Positions 33,420 to 44,209 of a DNA stretch of 64,000 nt are shown one piece after another. Position 1 is the stretch's first letter. Every line of letters starts with the position of its first letter. The notes beneath the pieces were generated by a model. It worked only from the letters and a program-made list of their open reading frames with translations. It had not been told where the DNA came from and searched no databases. The DNA is from Whitmania pigra (lineage: Eukaryota; Annelida; Clitellata; Hirudinida; Haemopidae): assembly GCA_021613335.1 (NCBI GenBank), contig JAJTWR010000208.1, positions 1 through 64,000 of the forward strand. Direction: 5' to 3'. Made by a program: the position numbers and the translations under genes.

Positions 33420-34210
33420 CGATGTTTTGTGCGAAAATCGACGGAGAAAAGTAAATCAGCTTGCACTCTATTAACGCTCATAACATTTGAATATGAAAGA
33501 AAACTTCATATTCTAACATGTGTAACAGAATGGGTTTTCTAAAACTGGTTGAAGTCGAGATTTTAGGCACTTTTATGCAGTGTTGCAGATCATTTGTTAT
33601 ATCTTTCTAAATATGAAGTGCAAATGTTTTTTTCTGTGATTATAATGTTAGTTAGATTGTAATTACCTATAAATTTATAAAATGATTCTTAAACGAAAAT
33701 GAATGTTTGTTTTAAAAACATTTTTATTAAGATCTTGCTAAATATATGTAGTTAAAATTTCAACTTCAGACATGTTTGTCTCCAAGTCATCGGACTAGCA
33801 CTTGGACTTTAAAATGTATTATTAAAAGGATTTGAACGCAATTTTACGCTAATATATTCATTTCGATATTGTTCACTTTTAAACACACTATACTCTCGAT
33901 CGCCTATTGATTCGATAAACTCAACATAATCGATCTGACAAGAAAGATTTAAAGATATAGATTTAATTCTTAGCACGGAATATAAGCATTAAAAAATTAA
34001 ACCTTGGTCTAATCATAAGTCGACCTTAGGACAAGACCAGGGGTAACTCAAAAAAGCTCTCAAGTGGGGAGGCTTCAAAAGCATACTAATGCTGAGAGGG
34101 GAGGGCAATTGCTTTTGCGGAATAAAAACGAAATAATTTTTAAATATTATAAATTTATATTTTTTAGTTATTTTATTTCTATTTCTTAAATATAATTTTG
34201 TTGATTATTT
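33420..34210. other. AT-rich stretch, nothing recognised
   Basis: Includes the likely 5' untranslated region of LINE B at its left edge. No frames with domain signal were found. Confidence 0.4.
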
Positions 34211-34211
34211 T

Positions 34212-34339
34212 GGGACCATCCATAAAGTATGTCACGCTCGAGTGAGAGGGGGTAAACCTCTACGTAACGTTACACAAATTAAAAATTAAAGTTAAGGTTT
34301 TTTGCGGACGTCTTTTGTGGACGACCCCAAAGAGAAGAA
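34212..34339. repeat. Possible short MITE with GGGNCCATCCATAAA-like ends
   Basis: TGGGACCATCCATAAAGTAT at the left pairs with the complement TGGGGTCGTCCACAAAAGAC at the right. Related ends occur at 60329-60426. The target duplication is unclear here. Confidence 0.4.
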
Positions 34340-34352
34340 GCGTCCTCAAATT

Positions 34353-35571
34353 TAGACCTCCTAGCCGCCGCCATTTAGCCAAATCCGCCGAACATTTCAA
34401 TTACGCCAAAAATCCGCCGAAACTTTTTCGGCTAGCCTAAATCGCCGCCATAAAGTGCGATTCGATCCATCCGCCGAATTATTTCACAGCACCAAATAAA
34501 TTCAAATTTAATTTACAAATTTCTTCGCAGCCTACATTGTCTGTAGTTCCAATGATGAAAATGAAAATAAAAAAGCTATGTATTGCCTCATCAACAGATG
34601 ATCCCAAGATTAAAGCAATTAAATCAGCAGTTTTGGCAAAGGTAGACCATAGATTTCCCGAATCGGAACAAATCAAGCTTCATCAATTACTAGACCCTCA
34701 AACTAAGACTCTCATACCCAGAACAGATGCAACTATTATACTTGAAAATGTCATTAAAGATGCAGTTGAGAGAAATTTTATTACTGTTCCTGAAACAATG
34801 AGACAAACAAGAGAAGCAAATACACATAACAGCGAGCATGAGGGGCCTGAAGAAAAGAAGAGACGACTAAGATTGGAGCTATTAAACGAATTTTGTCCAG
34901 AGATGTCACTCACCAAGGGAATGATTTGAATTCTTTGGTTAGTATAGAAATCTTGTTAATAGTATTTGAGCAAGAATATGAAAAATATTATATATAAAAT
35001 ATATAAACATAATAAAAATGCACTTGCCATAAATTATTATCAAATAATTATTTGTGTGTTAAAATGTAAAAATTGCTGTTAATATTCTGTATCGCAGGTA
35101 GCAGTAGAAGTCGCATGCTACTTGACATTAAAGAGCTGTGATAATGGCGAATAAGTATTGACATTTTGGAAGAAAACAGTGGTTTCTTTCCCACTTTTAT
35201 CACAATTGGTCAAATTGCAATTACCAGCATCAGCAACATCAGTTACAGTGGAATGCATGTTTTCGAATACTGGCCTGGTTGCTAACAGCAAGCGATCTAG
35301 TTTGTCTGCAGAAAGATTGCACCGTGTGACATTTATTCATGACAATTTTGACATTATAGTGCAATAATTTTCTATTATTAATTTTACTGAAAAAACCCTT
35401 AGTTGATAAACATGTTTCGTTCATTTTTTAAAACTCAGCCACATTTTAGCCGAATTATTCCTATTTTCAGCCGGAATTTTTAATAATCACGTGAATTCGG
35501 CTAAGCCGGATATCAGCCAGATTTTTTGCTCAGCCAGCCATAGTTTAAAATAAATTCGGCTAGGGGGTCTA
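34353..35571 (+). mobile_element. hAT element, family D, TAG ends (1219 bp)
   Basis: The termini are TAGACCTCCTAGCCG and the complement TAGACCCCCTAGCCG, with perfect 8-bp duplications CTCAAATT at 34345-34352 and 35572-35579. Subterminal regions are rich in GCCGAA/CCGCC motifs. It has a short transposase relic inside. Confidence 0.93.
34537..35367 (+). pseudogene. hAT transposase relic (family D)
   Basis: The first frame (34537-34929) carries KSAVLAKVDHRFPESEQIKL and an acidic KRRLRLELLNEF tail, which resembles the middle-to-late region of hAT transposases. The second (35158-35367) gives FPLLSQLVKLQLPASATSVT, then VECMFSNTGLVANSKRSSLS. This is the dimerisation domain, with E-R-x-F changed to ECMF. 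The DDE core is absent, so the element was probably mobilised in trans. Confidence 0.8.
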
Positions 35572-35889
35572 CTCAAATTCCAATATATATAACGCGCAAT
35601 TTTTCCACTTTATGTAAAAAATCACTTATAAAACACGCAAACGATCATAACACGCATTTTTTTTGGCTAAAGAAATTTAACATTTAAATTAAAATTATAT
35701 ATATTAAAATATTAAATTGAAGTAGTTTCTAATATATAAAACAATCAATTTTAAAAGTTGTCAAAAAATCTTCAGTTGGCTGAGCGGCCGGTGCTTGATA
35801 GATACAGTGATATATTGATAGAAGTGCTCTTGATTGAAATATCATCATCTTTAAGAAAGTGGCTGATAAACGTAACTCGTTGTCAATAA
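35572..35889. other. AT-rich spacer, nothing recognised
   Basis: Contains the 8-bp target duplication of the hAT at its left edge. No gene was seen. Confidence 0.4.
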
Positions 35890-36535
35890 GCTTCAAGTCC
35901 TTTCTAGGGCAAAAGACAGAGATAACAGAGCAGCTGCTCGGGAGTTCAACGTTAATGAGGTGTTAGTTTGCGAATGGAGAAAGAAGGAATGCTTGCTTGA
36001 AAAACTGAACCTGAGAAAACGTGCATGCCTTGTACAAAATGCGAAATGGCCAAAGTTAGAGTCTGGTCTAAAGCTATGGGTCTTGGAACAAAGGAAGAGA
36101 ACTTTCGACATTCCCGCTAGGAGAACAGTGGAAGCATCTGGCGCCAAAACGGTGGCAATAACAACAAGTGGTCACGTACGAATATGTTTCGCAGTCATAC
36201 TTGGATGCTCTGCGGCTGGCACCAAGTCAAAACCAATATTGATTTTCAAGAGACAATGCAAAAAATTTTCAGCATGAAGCTCTGGATTCAAAAATGTTCT
36301 CAATGGAGAATATTCTCTACAAAGAGCTCGCGGTTGATCATGGATGCAATGACTGCTCATAAAGAGGAGTCAGTTAAGAAGATGCTCAACTTAAGCACAT
36401 TGCAATCATCCCGAGTGGTCTATCATCCAAACTGCATCTACAAAGAGAGGGAGGAATGGATGCAGAATGGCACACATACTCACACACCGTCTGGACGAGA
36501 CAGTGAAAACTCTAACATCAAATATAATTATGAGT
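35890..36535 (+). pseudogene. pogo/Tigger-type transposase pseudogene
   Basis: The N-terminal frame reads RDNRAAAREFNVNEVLVCEW, then a CENP-B-like helix-turn-helix ending KWPKLESGLKLWVLEQRK. It jumps to VEASGAKTVAITTSGHVRIC and KSKPILIFKRQCKKF, the start of the DDE_1 domain. A broken tail near 36.4 kb resembles the conserved IPSGLSSKLHLQ segment. A large internal deletion removes the region between the DNA-binding and catalytic parts. No terminal inverted repeats were identified. Such transposases act on TA sites. Confidence 0.72.
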
Positions 36536-36765
36536 AACAAATAGTTGAATAATTATGACAAAAATAAATTAGTACAACACCCCACAAGTTTCTTTTAGTT
36601 GCCACCAATTAATTCCAGCTAAATTCAAGTTGACGACCCAAATTCGAGAGCCATACAATGCAATGATTAACGTGACTGCTTTGCCACATGCTTCTGTAAG
36701 CATATATCGGAAGCTCTTTATGCAATGCATTAGCGTGTAATATGGGTGAAAATACAGTAATTCAA

Positions 36766-37016
36766 CATTGGCCACATTATCTTTATAGCGTAAAGAGTCG
36801 TGATATTCAGAATATATTTTTAGCTCTCAGTATGGATATTGGTGGGCTATAGAAAAGAGCCGCTCATTATAATATTAATTCAACATTAGCCTCATTATCT
36901 GTATAGAGTAAAGAGTCTTAATATTCAGATATGTCAAATATATCTTGATATTTGGCTCTCAATATGGATATTGGTAGGCGATAGGAAAGAGGCACTCATT
37001 ATAATATTAGCTCAAC
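36766..37016. repeat. Tandem duplication, ~120-bp unit, two copies
   Basis: CATTATCTTTATAGCGTAAA to CTCATTATAATATTAATTCA is repeated with changes from about 36886 (CATTATCTGTATAGAGTAAA onward). Shared internal blocks include AGTATGGATATTGGTGGGC versus AATATGGATATTGGTAGGC. Confidence 0.75.
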
Positions 37017-37309
37017 GCTTAAAATATTTATATATACCGTTAAAGATATATTAAATTTTATTTTGTAATAAAATGGTTAACAAAAGCGACATTCATTATT
37101 TGTAACTAACTTAAATGGGACAGATATTCTAAATACATATATATTATACATTTTCACTAATTTTTTTTAATTAGAATTAATTATTAAACAACGTTTTGTT
37201 TTGAAATTATTTGTTTTTTATTTCAACATATACCTAATTTATTATTATAATAGGAGGGCATGGTTTGTTTACTAAGAAATGCCGATATAGATATTAAACT
37301 GCGATTACT

Positions 37310-37470
37310 CCAGTCAAAAACGACCAGCGACAATGAAAAAAAAAACTGATCGGAAGTGGAAGAGTTCTCGAACCAATCAAAGGATAACAATTGTCTAGAA
37401 TTTAAAAAAAATTAAAATTAAATTAAACTAATTTAAAATTTTATTTATATTACTTTGTAACGCCTTGTGC
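37310..37470. repeat. Dispersed repeat, inverted copy of 1270-1432
   Basis: Contains AACGACCAGCGACAATG, ACTGATCGGAAGTGG and CCAATCAAAGGATAACAA, the complements of the blocks near 1.3-1.4 kb. Confidence 0.6.
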
Positions 37471-38342
37471 CAAAACGGTAACGTAGTAAAAGTATGACCG
37501 AAAATAGTGGTTTGTCACAAATAAAAGTACGGAATATAATATATTTTCATAAATAATCATAATTTCGAGCGAGCGAGTGGTCAAATGTCGCGGATTGCTA
37601 TTAATTTGGTTTATTCTAGTGTTTTTCTTAGAAAAAACTCGATAAAATTAGTATCATTTGACTCGTCGTCGTCCTCCGCTTCTGCCAGTGCTTAAATTTT
37701 TCGATACCAGTGGATTATTTTTGCGTGGCTTTCGTTTGTTCCATTGTTTAGTTTTCGCGATTCGACACTCCCCTGTAAAATGTCGCGCAAGAATGCAAAG
37801 TGCGAGGAGTTCGATGAGGCTACGGTTGATAATTTGGCTGACAAAATTAAGGCAAAGATTGTGAAATCTATAAGGGAGATGATCAGAGAGGAGATGCCTG
37901 GTCTGGTTAAATCTGCGGTCAAGGAGGAGATGAAAAAATTGATTGGTAAAGTGAGCGAGCTCAGCGAGGAAAACATTCGCCTCAAGGCGAGGATAGACGC
38001 AGTCGAAACACAGTTGAGAGCCAACAATCTGGTAATCTATGGATTGCCTGATGCGTCTTTGGCTGAAGTGGTCGCTACATCCTCCGGTGACGGGACGAGT
38101 TGGGAGCGGGGAATGAATCGAAGAGATACAGTCCAGGCAATTATCAATTGCTGCAACTCAAAACTTGGCGCAAATATCTCAGAGGGCGACATACACTCTG
38201 GCTACAGGATTCCCAGCAAAAATGGCCCTCGCCCAATAGTTGTCACCTTCGCTTCAAAGATGGTCAGAGATAGAGTCTATGCTCTGAGAAAAGCCCTGCA
38301 CAAGGATAGAACATCAAAGATCTACATCAACAAACACTTAAC

Positions 38343-39701
38343 CAGTGATGCCGAGTACTTAAGTACATAAGTACATGAGTACATGAGTACTTATGTACAT
38401 TTGTTGTACTTGAGTATTTATACTTAAGTCCTTTCAAAATTGTGTACTTAGTACTTAGTATTTAAATACATTTTTAATAATTATTAATAAGTACATTTTA
38501 AGTACTTTTAAATTTTTTTTTTTTAAATTTTTTAAAATGAAAGTCCAAATGTTGTGTGTTTGATGTTCTTGGGAGAACAATACCCAAGCCAAACTCAACT
38601 CGGTGGAACTCCGATTTAACAGTTATAGAGCCATCTACGATATGAAGGACAGAGTTAATATCGTGATGGAACGATTGCAGTTGCCGAAGTTCAGCTCTCA
38701 AGACTTCATTTTCTTGAAGGAATGGATCGAGGTCATGAGACCAATTTCACAAGCTCTGGATAATTTACAAGGAGAAGACACGTCTGGATCTTATTTTGGT
38801 TCCATTCTGCCGACTCTACACACGATACAGCAAAGGCTTAAATCAGCTTCACCGACTTATGTCGGAAGCTTAATAATAGCTATTCAGGCCGGAATGCAAA
38901 AAAGGTTTGGGCATATTTTGAAATTTGACAGCATAGAAATAAGCTTCAAGATGAAAGCTTTTATCATTGCTGCTATATCACACCCATTCTTCAAAATTCG
39001 ATGGCTTCCATTGATTCATCGTAAGGTGTGTGAAGAGTTGTTTCTTGCTGAAGTAAAACGCATGAATGAAACAAACTCTGTCTAAGAGCCATCGGTTGTG
39101 ACACCATCAGCTGGAGATTATTATGGTTTTTATGAACCAGATTCTTGTAGTAATGATTCTTCATTCACAGTGGAAGCAGTTCAGTACTTGAATGATCCAT
39201 CACATGACATAAATCAGCTGAGCAGGTATGCATTGTAATTTTATAAATTATGTTATGAAAATAGTTGAGTTTCATAATTTATATAATTTGTTAATAACTC
39301 TGGCTGTTGCATGTAGGTATCCAGCAGTCAAAAAAGTTTTTCTCAAGTTCAACACAACCATTCCATCATCTGCACCTGTTGAAAGGCTATTCAGTCAAGC
39401 TGGTCTTATACTGACTCCTCAGCGTAACAGACTCTGTGACCAATATTTTGAGAAATTGCTTCTTTTAAAGAAAAATAAACGATTTTATTGATAAATGTAA
39501 ATTCTGTTACTTGTGTTCTCTTGTGTTAACATTGTATTGAAGATAACGAATATTAATTCTGTTCAATGAAGGAAAAGTACTTATACTTATACTTAAGTAC
39601 ATTGGCTACAACGTACTTCTACTTGTACTTATAAATACATTCAGCCCCAAGTACTTGTACTTATACTTAAGTACATTTTTGGAGTACTTACGGCAACACT
39701 G
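38343..39701 (+). mobile_element. hAT element, family B copy 2 (1359 bp)
   Basis: The ends are CAGTGATGCCGAGTACTTAA and the complement of AGTACTTACGGCAACACTG. Perfect 8-bp duplications CACTTAAC lie at 38335-38342 and 39702-39709. Dense subterminal GTACTTAAGTA units occur at both ends. It sits in LINE ORF1. Confidence 0.95.
38561..39490 (+). pseudogene. hAT transposase (family B), C-terminal half with an intron
   Basis: The frame from about 38561 carries VELRFNSYRAIYDMKDRVNI, FLKEWIEVMRPISQALDNLQ and GSILPTLHTIQQRLK, the post-catalytic helices of a ZBED/hAT transposase. A TAA at 39083 interrupts it. The next part ends DINQLSR at a GTATGC donor (about 39226). After a ~92-bp intron ending GCATGTAG it resumes YPAVKKVFLKFNTTIPSSAP, then VERLFSQAGLILTPQRNRL, the dimerisation domain. 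The BED finger and catalytic D residues are deleted, so it is non-autonomous. Confidence 0.83.
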
Positions 39702-40075
39702 CACTTAACCAAGCCAAACTCAGAAATCTTTGCTAGAGCCAGGAAACTTGTAAAGGACAAAAAATTTTTATCAGCATGGACATGGAATGGTCACGTCTAC
39801 TTGAAGAGAGGTGAGAACTCAGGGCCAACTCGAGTTCAAAACCTCCTTGACCTGGAAAAATACTAACTTCTTTTTGTTTTGATGTTGGTGTTTTGCTTTT
39901 CTTTTCCTCTCATCGTGGAGTCTCTGTTTATTGAAGAAGAAACTTTCAGTTATATTTGTCTCCGCTATTGATCCCGTGAACTTAGACCATGTTTCAACAG
40001 TTTTGGCTGATGTGAATACGATTTATGTTACATCTGTTGTGGGGAGGGACCACAGGTTCGAGAAAAGTTTGAGAA

Positions 40076-42719
40076 ATGGCGGACTTTGATTTTTCTTCAT
40101 CTGACCCGGATGCCTATCTGCCGGAATTCTACGAGGTTGCAAATTATGTTACAACTAAAAATATGGCCAAAATTTGTAACTCAGATCTTTCCCTAATGCA
40201 CATTAACTGCAGAAGCATCTCAAATAAACTCCAGGAAGTAGAATTGCTGTTATCTTCTTATCATGCAGAAATCCTCGGCGTCAGTGAAACTTGGCTGAAA
40301 AATGGTGATCCTATTCCTGCTATTGATGGTTACAAATTTGTTTTGAAAAACAGGGACCGTGGCCTAGGAGGAGGCGTTGGTTTTTTTCATCCAAGACAAT
40401 ATTAAATTCAATCTCATTGACACGACCAACTGGAAATTTGAAGGTTTTGAATATCAACTAATCTCAATCAGCCAACGTAGAAGGGAAAACATTGTTGTCG
40501 CAATTATTTATCGCCCACCTGGAAACAGCTTAAAATCTTTTAACAAAGAGTTTTCAGAATTCTTGTCTTATACGATTAAAGACAACAAAAAGACCATAAT
40601 AATGGGCGACTTCAACATTAACCTATTAGCAATTGAAAGCAGTCAACCCACTAATGAATTTTTAAACATCCTCCACTCCTTTTTCATGATGCCTGTGTTC
40701 CTCAAACCCACAAGAATTGGACCCTTATCTGCCACTCTTATAGACAATATTTTCACAAATATCTCTCTGTCCGAACTGTCGGTTCTCAATCCAGAATTAA
40801 AAAACAGGAATGGATGACCCCCGCCCTCCTAAAATCTTGCAGAGTAAAAAGCAAACTGTACAAGACATATCTAAAGAATCCAACTCCAGAAAACAAGATC
40901 AAATTCACAAAGTACAGAAACAGATTCAAAACTATCAAGCAAGCTATAATTCGCCAACATTTCTCATCAAAATTCCTGAGACAACAGGGAAATCCAAAAG
41001 GAACTTGGAATATCATAAAAAGTATTTTGTCTAGAGGGAGCAAATCAGTTGAAGCTCCCGACATATTCTATTCAGACGAAGGAAGCGAACTAAACTCCCC
41101 AACTGAAATAGCTGAACAATTCAACAAACATTTTTTCGATCTTGGTCCAAACTTGGCAAAGAAAATCATCCCTCCATCCAAATCCTTCCATGAATTCCTT
41201 ACGAGATCTCCCACTCCCACAATGTCTTTTTTTCCCTGTCTCGCCAGATGAGATCATCCAAATAGTTAAAGAATTGAAGACCTCCCATAGCTGTGGTCTT
41301 GATGGTATTGATCCTTGTATTGCTGGCGAATTCATCCCATTGATCTCCAATATTCTCAGCTCTCTGATCAATTGTTCACTGTCGACGGGGAGTGTACCAG
41401 ATGACTTAAAATTGGCCAAAGTGATTCCATTGCATAAATCCGGTGATCTGAACAGGATCTGCAATTACAGACCTATCTCGATTCTGCCATATTTTTCAAA
41501 AATTATCGAAAAGGCCGTATATCGTCGAGTTGAATCCATCTTATCAAGGTTTAGTCTGCTCAATAACAAACAATTCGGATTTCGAAAAAATCACTCAACA
41601 TATATGCTTCTACTCTTACTTTATTCGAAAATTGCCGACGCTCTGGACCGTGGTGAGTTCACCATCGGTGTGTTTCTCGATCTATCTAAGGCATTTGATA
41701 CCGTAAATCATGAGATACTTTTGTCGAAACTTTATCATTACGGTTTGAGTGGTTGTGTTTTGAAGTGGTTCACCAGTTATTTGTCAGGTCGTAAACAATT
41801 GACAGAATTTAATGGGTTTGAATCTTCGTTTAGTGACGTAGCTTGTGGCGTTCCTCAAGGGTTTATTCTTGGCCCCTTGCTATTCATAATTTATATTAAC
41901 GATTTACATAACTCATCATCTTTACTTACATTTTTATTATTCGCAGACGATACAAATGTATTTGCTTCTGGCAAAAATCTCAATGACTTAATTATCAGCA
42001 TCAATAGGGAGTTAACAAATGTTGACACTTGGTTTCGCGCCAATAAGTTATCTTAAATGTCGACAAGACAAATTTTATGCTGTTTTGCTCAAAAAATAAG
42101 GACAGAACCCATAGTATTCAACCTTGCATCAACAACTTACAGATTAAACATGTCACCTCTACCAAATTCCTCGGCATAATTATCGATGATAGATTAAACT
42201 GGTTTTTGCATATCAATTACGATGCCTCAAAATTTTAAAAAACATTGGCATCATGTCAAGGGTCTCTTCATTGTTGATAAAAAAATTCTCATTATGCTTT
42301 ATTATTCTTTAATATATCCTTATCTCATCTATTGTAATATCGCCTGGGCCTCTACCTATCCCTCAAAACTTATCCACTTACTTACACTCCAAAAAAGAAT
42401 AATTCGTACTATATTTCGTCTCCATCCACGTGCCCATACAAAGGACTTTTTTATTTCAAATGGACTTCTAAATATATATCAGATCAATAAATTCCAAACT
42501 TGCCTCTTCATATACAATTATGAACATAACTTGCTGCCTCCATCCTTTAATAATATGTTTTTCAAATCATCAGATGTCCACTCTTACAATCTTAGATCAT
42601 CCAATCAATTAAGATCTGAATTTTCCCGTACCACCTTCAAAAAATTCTCCATATGTTGCAAAGGTCCACTCTTGTTCTCCTCTCTGCCGTCGTCCCTTGT
42701 TTCTCTAAACAGTTCCTAA
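40076..42719 (+). pseudogene. LINE family C ORF2: endonuclease and reverse transcriptase
   Basis: Endonuclease: LMHINCRSISNKLQEVELLL, GVSETWLKNGDP (catalytic Glu), GLGGGVGFF, AIIYRPPGN and IIMGDFNINLL. Sequence is missing just before the expected SDH motif, around 40.79 kb. RT: SHSCGLDGIDPCIAGEF, CNYRPISILPYFSKIIEKAV, FLDLSKAFDTVNHEILLSKL, GVPQGFILGPLLFIIYINDL and LLFADDTNVFASGKN. Frames change near 40.39, 40.81, 41.2 and 42.06 kb. The RT fingers/palm run (41.14-42.06 kb) is open for 304 codons, so decay is moderate. Confidence 0.9.
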
Positions 42720-43097
42720 CTATTTAAATCCCATCTTAAAAAACACATTCTATCCACCTGTTGAACCTTTTATCCACATTTCCACCTTATCATTCATTTT
42801 ATTACCCTGGTTTTTTCCTCGTTGATTACATATTCATTATTCCGATTATTCCTAGGCTCTCAGTTGTTGCCATTAGTTTTCACCTGTCGTTACCATTAGA
42901 AGTTTATATATATGCAAAAACCCTTTCAAACGCCCCTTTAAATTTGTCAAATTGAAACAACCTATCCCCTAGACGGGAATTAATTCCCTTCGGATAGTTC
43001 ATTAATGAATTTGTGAGTCTTTTTTTGGTGTGATTTTTTGGCTATTTGAATATAGTTTTTTGAAAATAAACGAATTCAAACCTAAAAAAAAAAAAAG

Positions 43098-43541
43098 AAG
43101 AATATCTTTTGTATTTGCTACATGTAAAAATTACCAAAAAAGTACTTAATTACTAACGAATCACATGTAATTCGATACTGCACAACACTGCTATCAACAA
43201 CAAAATTCATAACAGAACTCGAAGAATGGCCTAACGTCTGAAGTCGGAATTCATAGATGTATTTTATAGATGCAAAGATGTAAATGTTTCGAAATAAATA
43301 ATTACAACATATATGTTTTTAAAGTTACAAATATTTTTTGTTTTTTATGTTTATTTTTGTGTTAAAATATTAAAAAAAACATTTTGTAATAAAACAATTG
43401 AGATATTTCACGCTCACATCTCTAATTCTACAACGGACGTTGTTTTGCTTATTTGTATTTTCCGTTTCTGTGATTAATGGCTCCAACTTAAATTATTCTT
43501 GTTGTCTAATTATTTTCGGATTTCATTTGCATATATGTGAT
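43098..43541. other. AT-rich stretch upstream of WSC-type gene 2
   Basis: Includes CGATACTGCACAACACTG near 43175-43192, which looks like a hAT right end with no visible partner. Any promoter of gene 2 would lie here, but none is recognisable. Confidence 0.4.
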
Positions 43542-43734
43542 ATGGCTTTAGATGTCAGATTGTACGTTGTGTTAGTAATTTTATGCGATATATCAAATCT
43601 TCAAAGACGATTTTATTACAAATTGGATGGCGAACAGAAGATGGATGAGGAAGGGGTTTTTAAAAACAAAAGCATTCATAGAGTTGTAGTCGTTATGGAA
43701 AACTGGCTTTTAATAGGACCAATAAAAGCTGAAA
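43542..43734 (+). CDS. WSC-type gene 2, exon 1
   Basis: The ATG at 43542 opens MALDVRLYVVLVILCDISNL, a likely signal peptide. It continues RRFYYKLDGEQKMDEEGVFK, then KSIHRVVVVMENWLLIGPIK. Length, spacing of YY...LDGE against YYYLSDGE, and the phase-1 exit match gene 1 exon 1 (7590-7800). The donor is GTGAGC at 43735. An in-frame upstream ATG at 43398 exists, but its 48 extra residues have no counterpart in gene 1. The product would be secreted or membrane-exposed. Confidence 0.6.
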
Positions 43735-43778
43735 GTGAGCTACGTTAAATTGTGATTGTACAGATTTAAATTAACTAG

Positions 43779-43997
43779 ATCATTCGATGTACCATCGTGT
43801 TAACAAACCTTTTCTCATAAAAGTCTCTGACGGTTCTGAGAAAGCAAATGTTTATGTTCGTCATTATGATGGCTTCATTGAACTGAAGCACGAATGTAAT
43901 CCTACAAAAAAATTTCGCTATGAGTGCCATACTTTGGGCAAGTATGTAGTTGTCGAAAGTATTTCAAATATGCTAGAAGTGGCAGTATCGACTCTGG
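43779..43997 (+). CDS. WSC-type gene 2, exon 2
   Basis: Acceptor AACTAG at 43773-43778, donor GTTAGT at 43998. 219 bp, phase 1 to phase 1. It translates HRVNKPFLIKVSDGSEKANV, then HYDGFIELKHECNPTKKFRY and ECHTLGKYVVVESISNMLEV. Compared with gene 1 exon 2 it shares C-hydrophobic spacing and the pattern YECxxxxxxhhhE. It is probably a beta-sandwich lectin-like module, but the family is not assigned. It has no stops. Confidence 0.62.
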
Positions 43998-44070
43998 GTT
44001 AGTCAATTCTGGAAATGCTTTGTTTGATAATTTTTTGCTTACTTGATTTGTTTAAATGCATTTTTGCTAG

Positions 44071-44209
44071 AAGTCCGTGCAGAACAATACATTGGGTGCT
44101 TTAAAAACCATAGCACAATCAAACTGAAACGAACTCGTAGTGATATTGAAATGTGTCGCAAATTATGTGCTACATTTTTTGGATTGAACTTGGTGGGCAG
44201 ATACATTTA
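44071..44209 (+). CDS. WSC-type gene 2, exon 3 (WSC domain), 3' end uncertain
   Basis: After acceptor TTGCTAG (ending 44070) the phase-1 frame gives VRAEQYIGCFKNHSTIKL, then SDIEMCRKLCATFFGLNLVG. YIGCF and CRKLC match the WSC domain pattern (GCFxD ... CxxxC). The frame hits TAA at 44207-44209. A real exon might use a weak donor (TTG|GTGGGC near 44192) to continue. Without a good donor this could also be a truncated gene. Confidence 0.58.

Larger units (their letters stand above)
37780..39866 (+). pseudogene. LINE family C ORF1, split by hAT insertion
   Basis: The ATG at 37780 opens MSRKNAKCEEFDEATVDNLA. A coiled coil (residues 20-75) leads to RANNLVIYGLPDASL, the RRM-like core. Then come INCCNSKLGANISEGDIHSG and GPRPIVVTFASKMVRDRVYA, the C-terminal domain typical of LINE ORF1 proteins. 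At 38342 the hAT enters. The frame resumes after 39709 as NSEIFARARKLVKDKKFLSA and stops at 39866. Apart from the insertion no stop is seen, so ORF1 was probably intact when the hAT arrived. Confidence 0.85.
37565..43097 (+). mobile_element. LINE family C copy 1, two ORFs, interrupted by a hAT
   Basis: A full-structure LINE: 5' UTR (37565-37779), ORF1, ORF2 and a 3' UTR ending AAACCTAAAAAAAAAAAAAG at about 43097. A family B hAT at 38343-39701 lies inside ORF1. The RT is of CR1/Jockey type. Related minus-strand copies occur at 12.9-18.7 kb. Confidence 0.88.

Noticed and set aside
36569..36775. 68-residue minus-strand frame with hydrophobic and Cys residues
   Set aside because: No motif, and it overlaps the start of a tandem duplication. 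Not supported as a gene.
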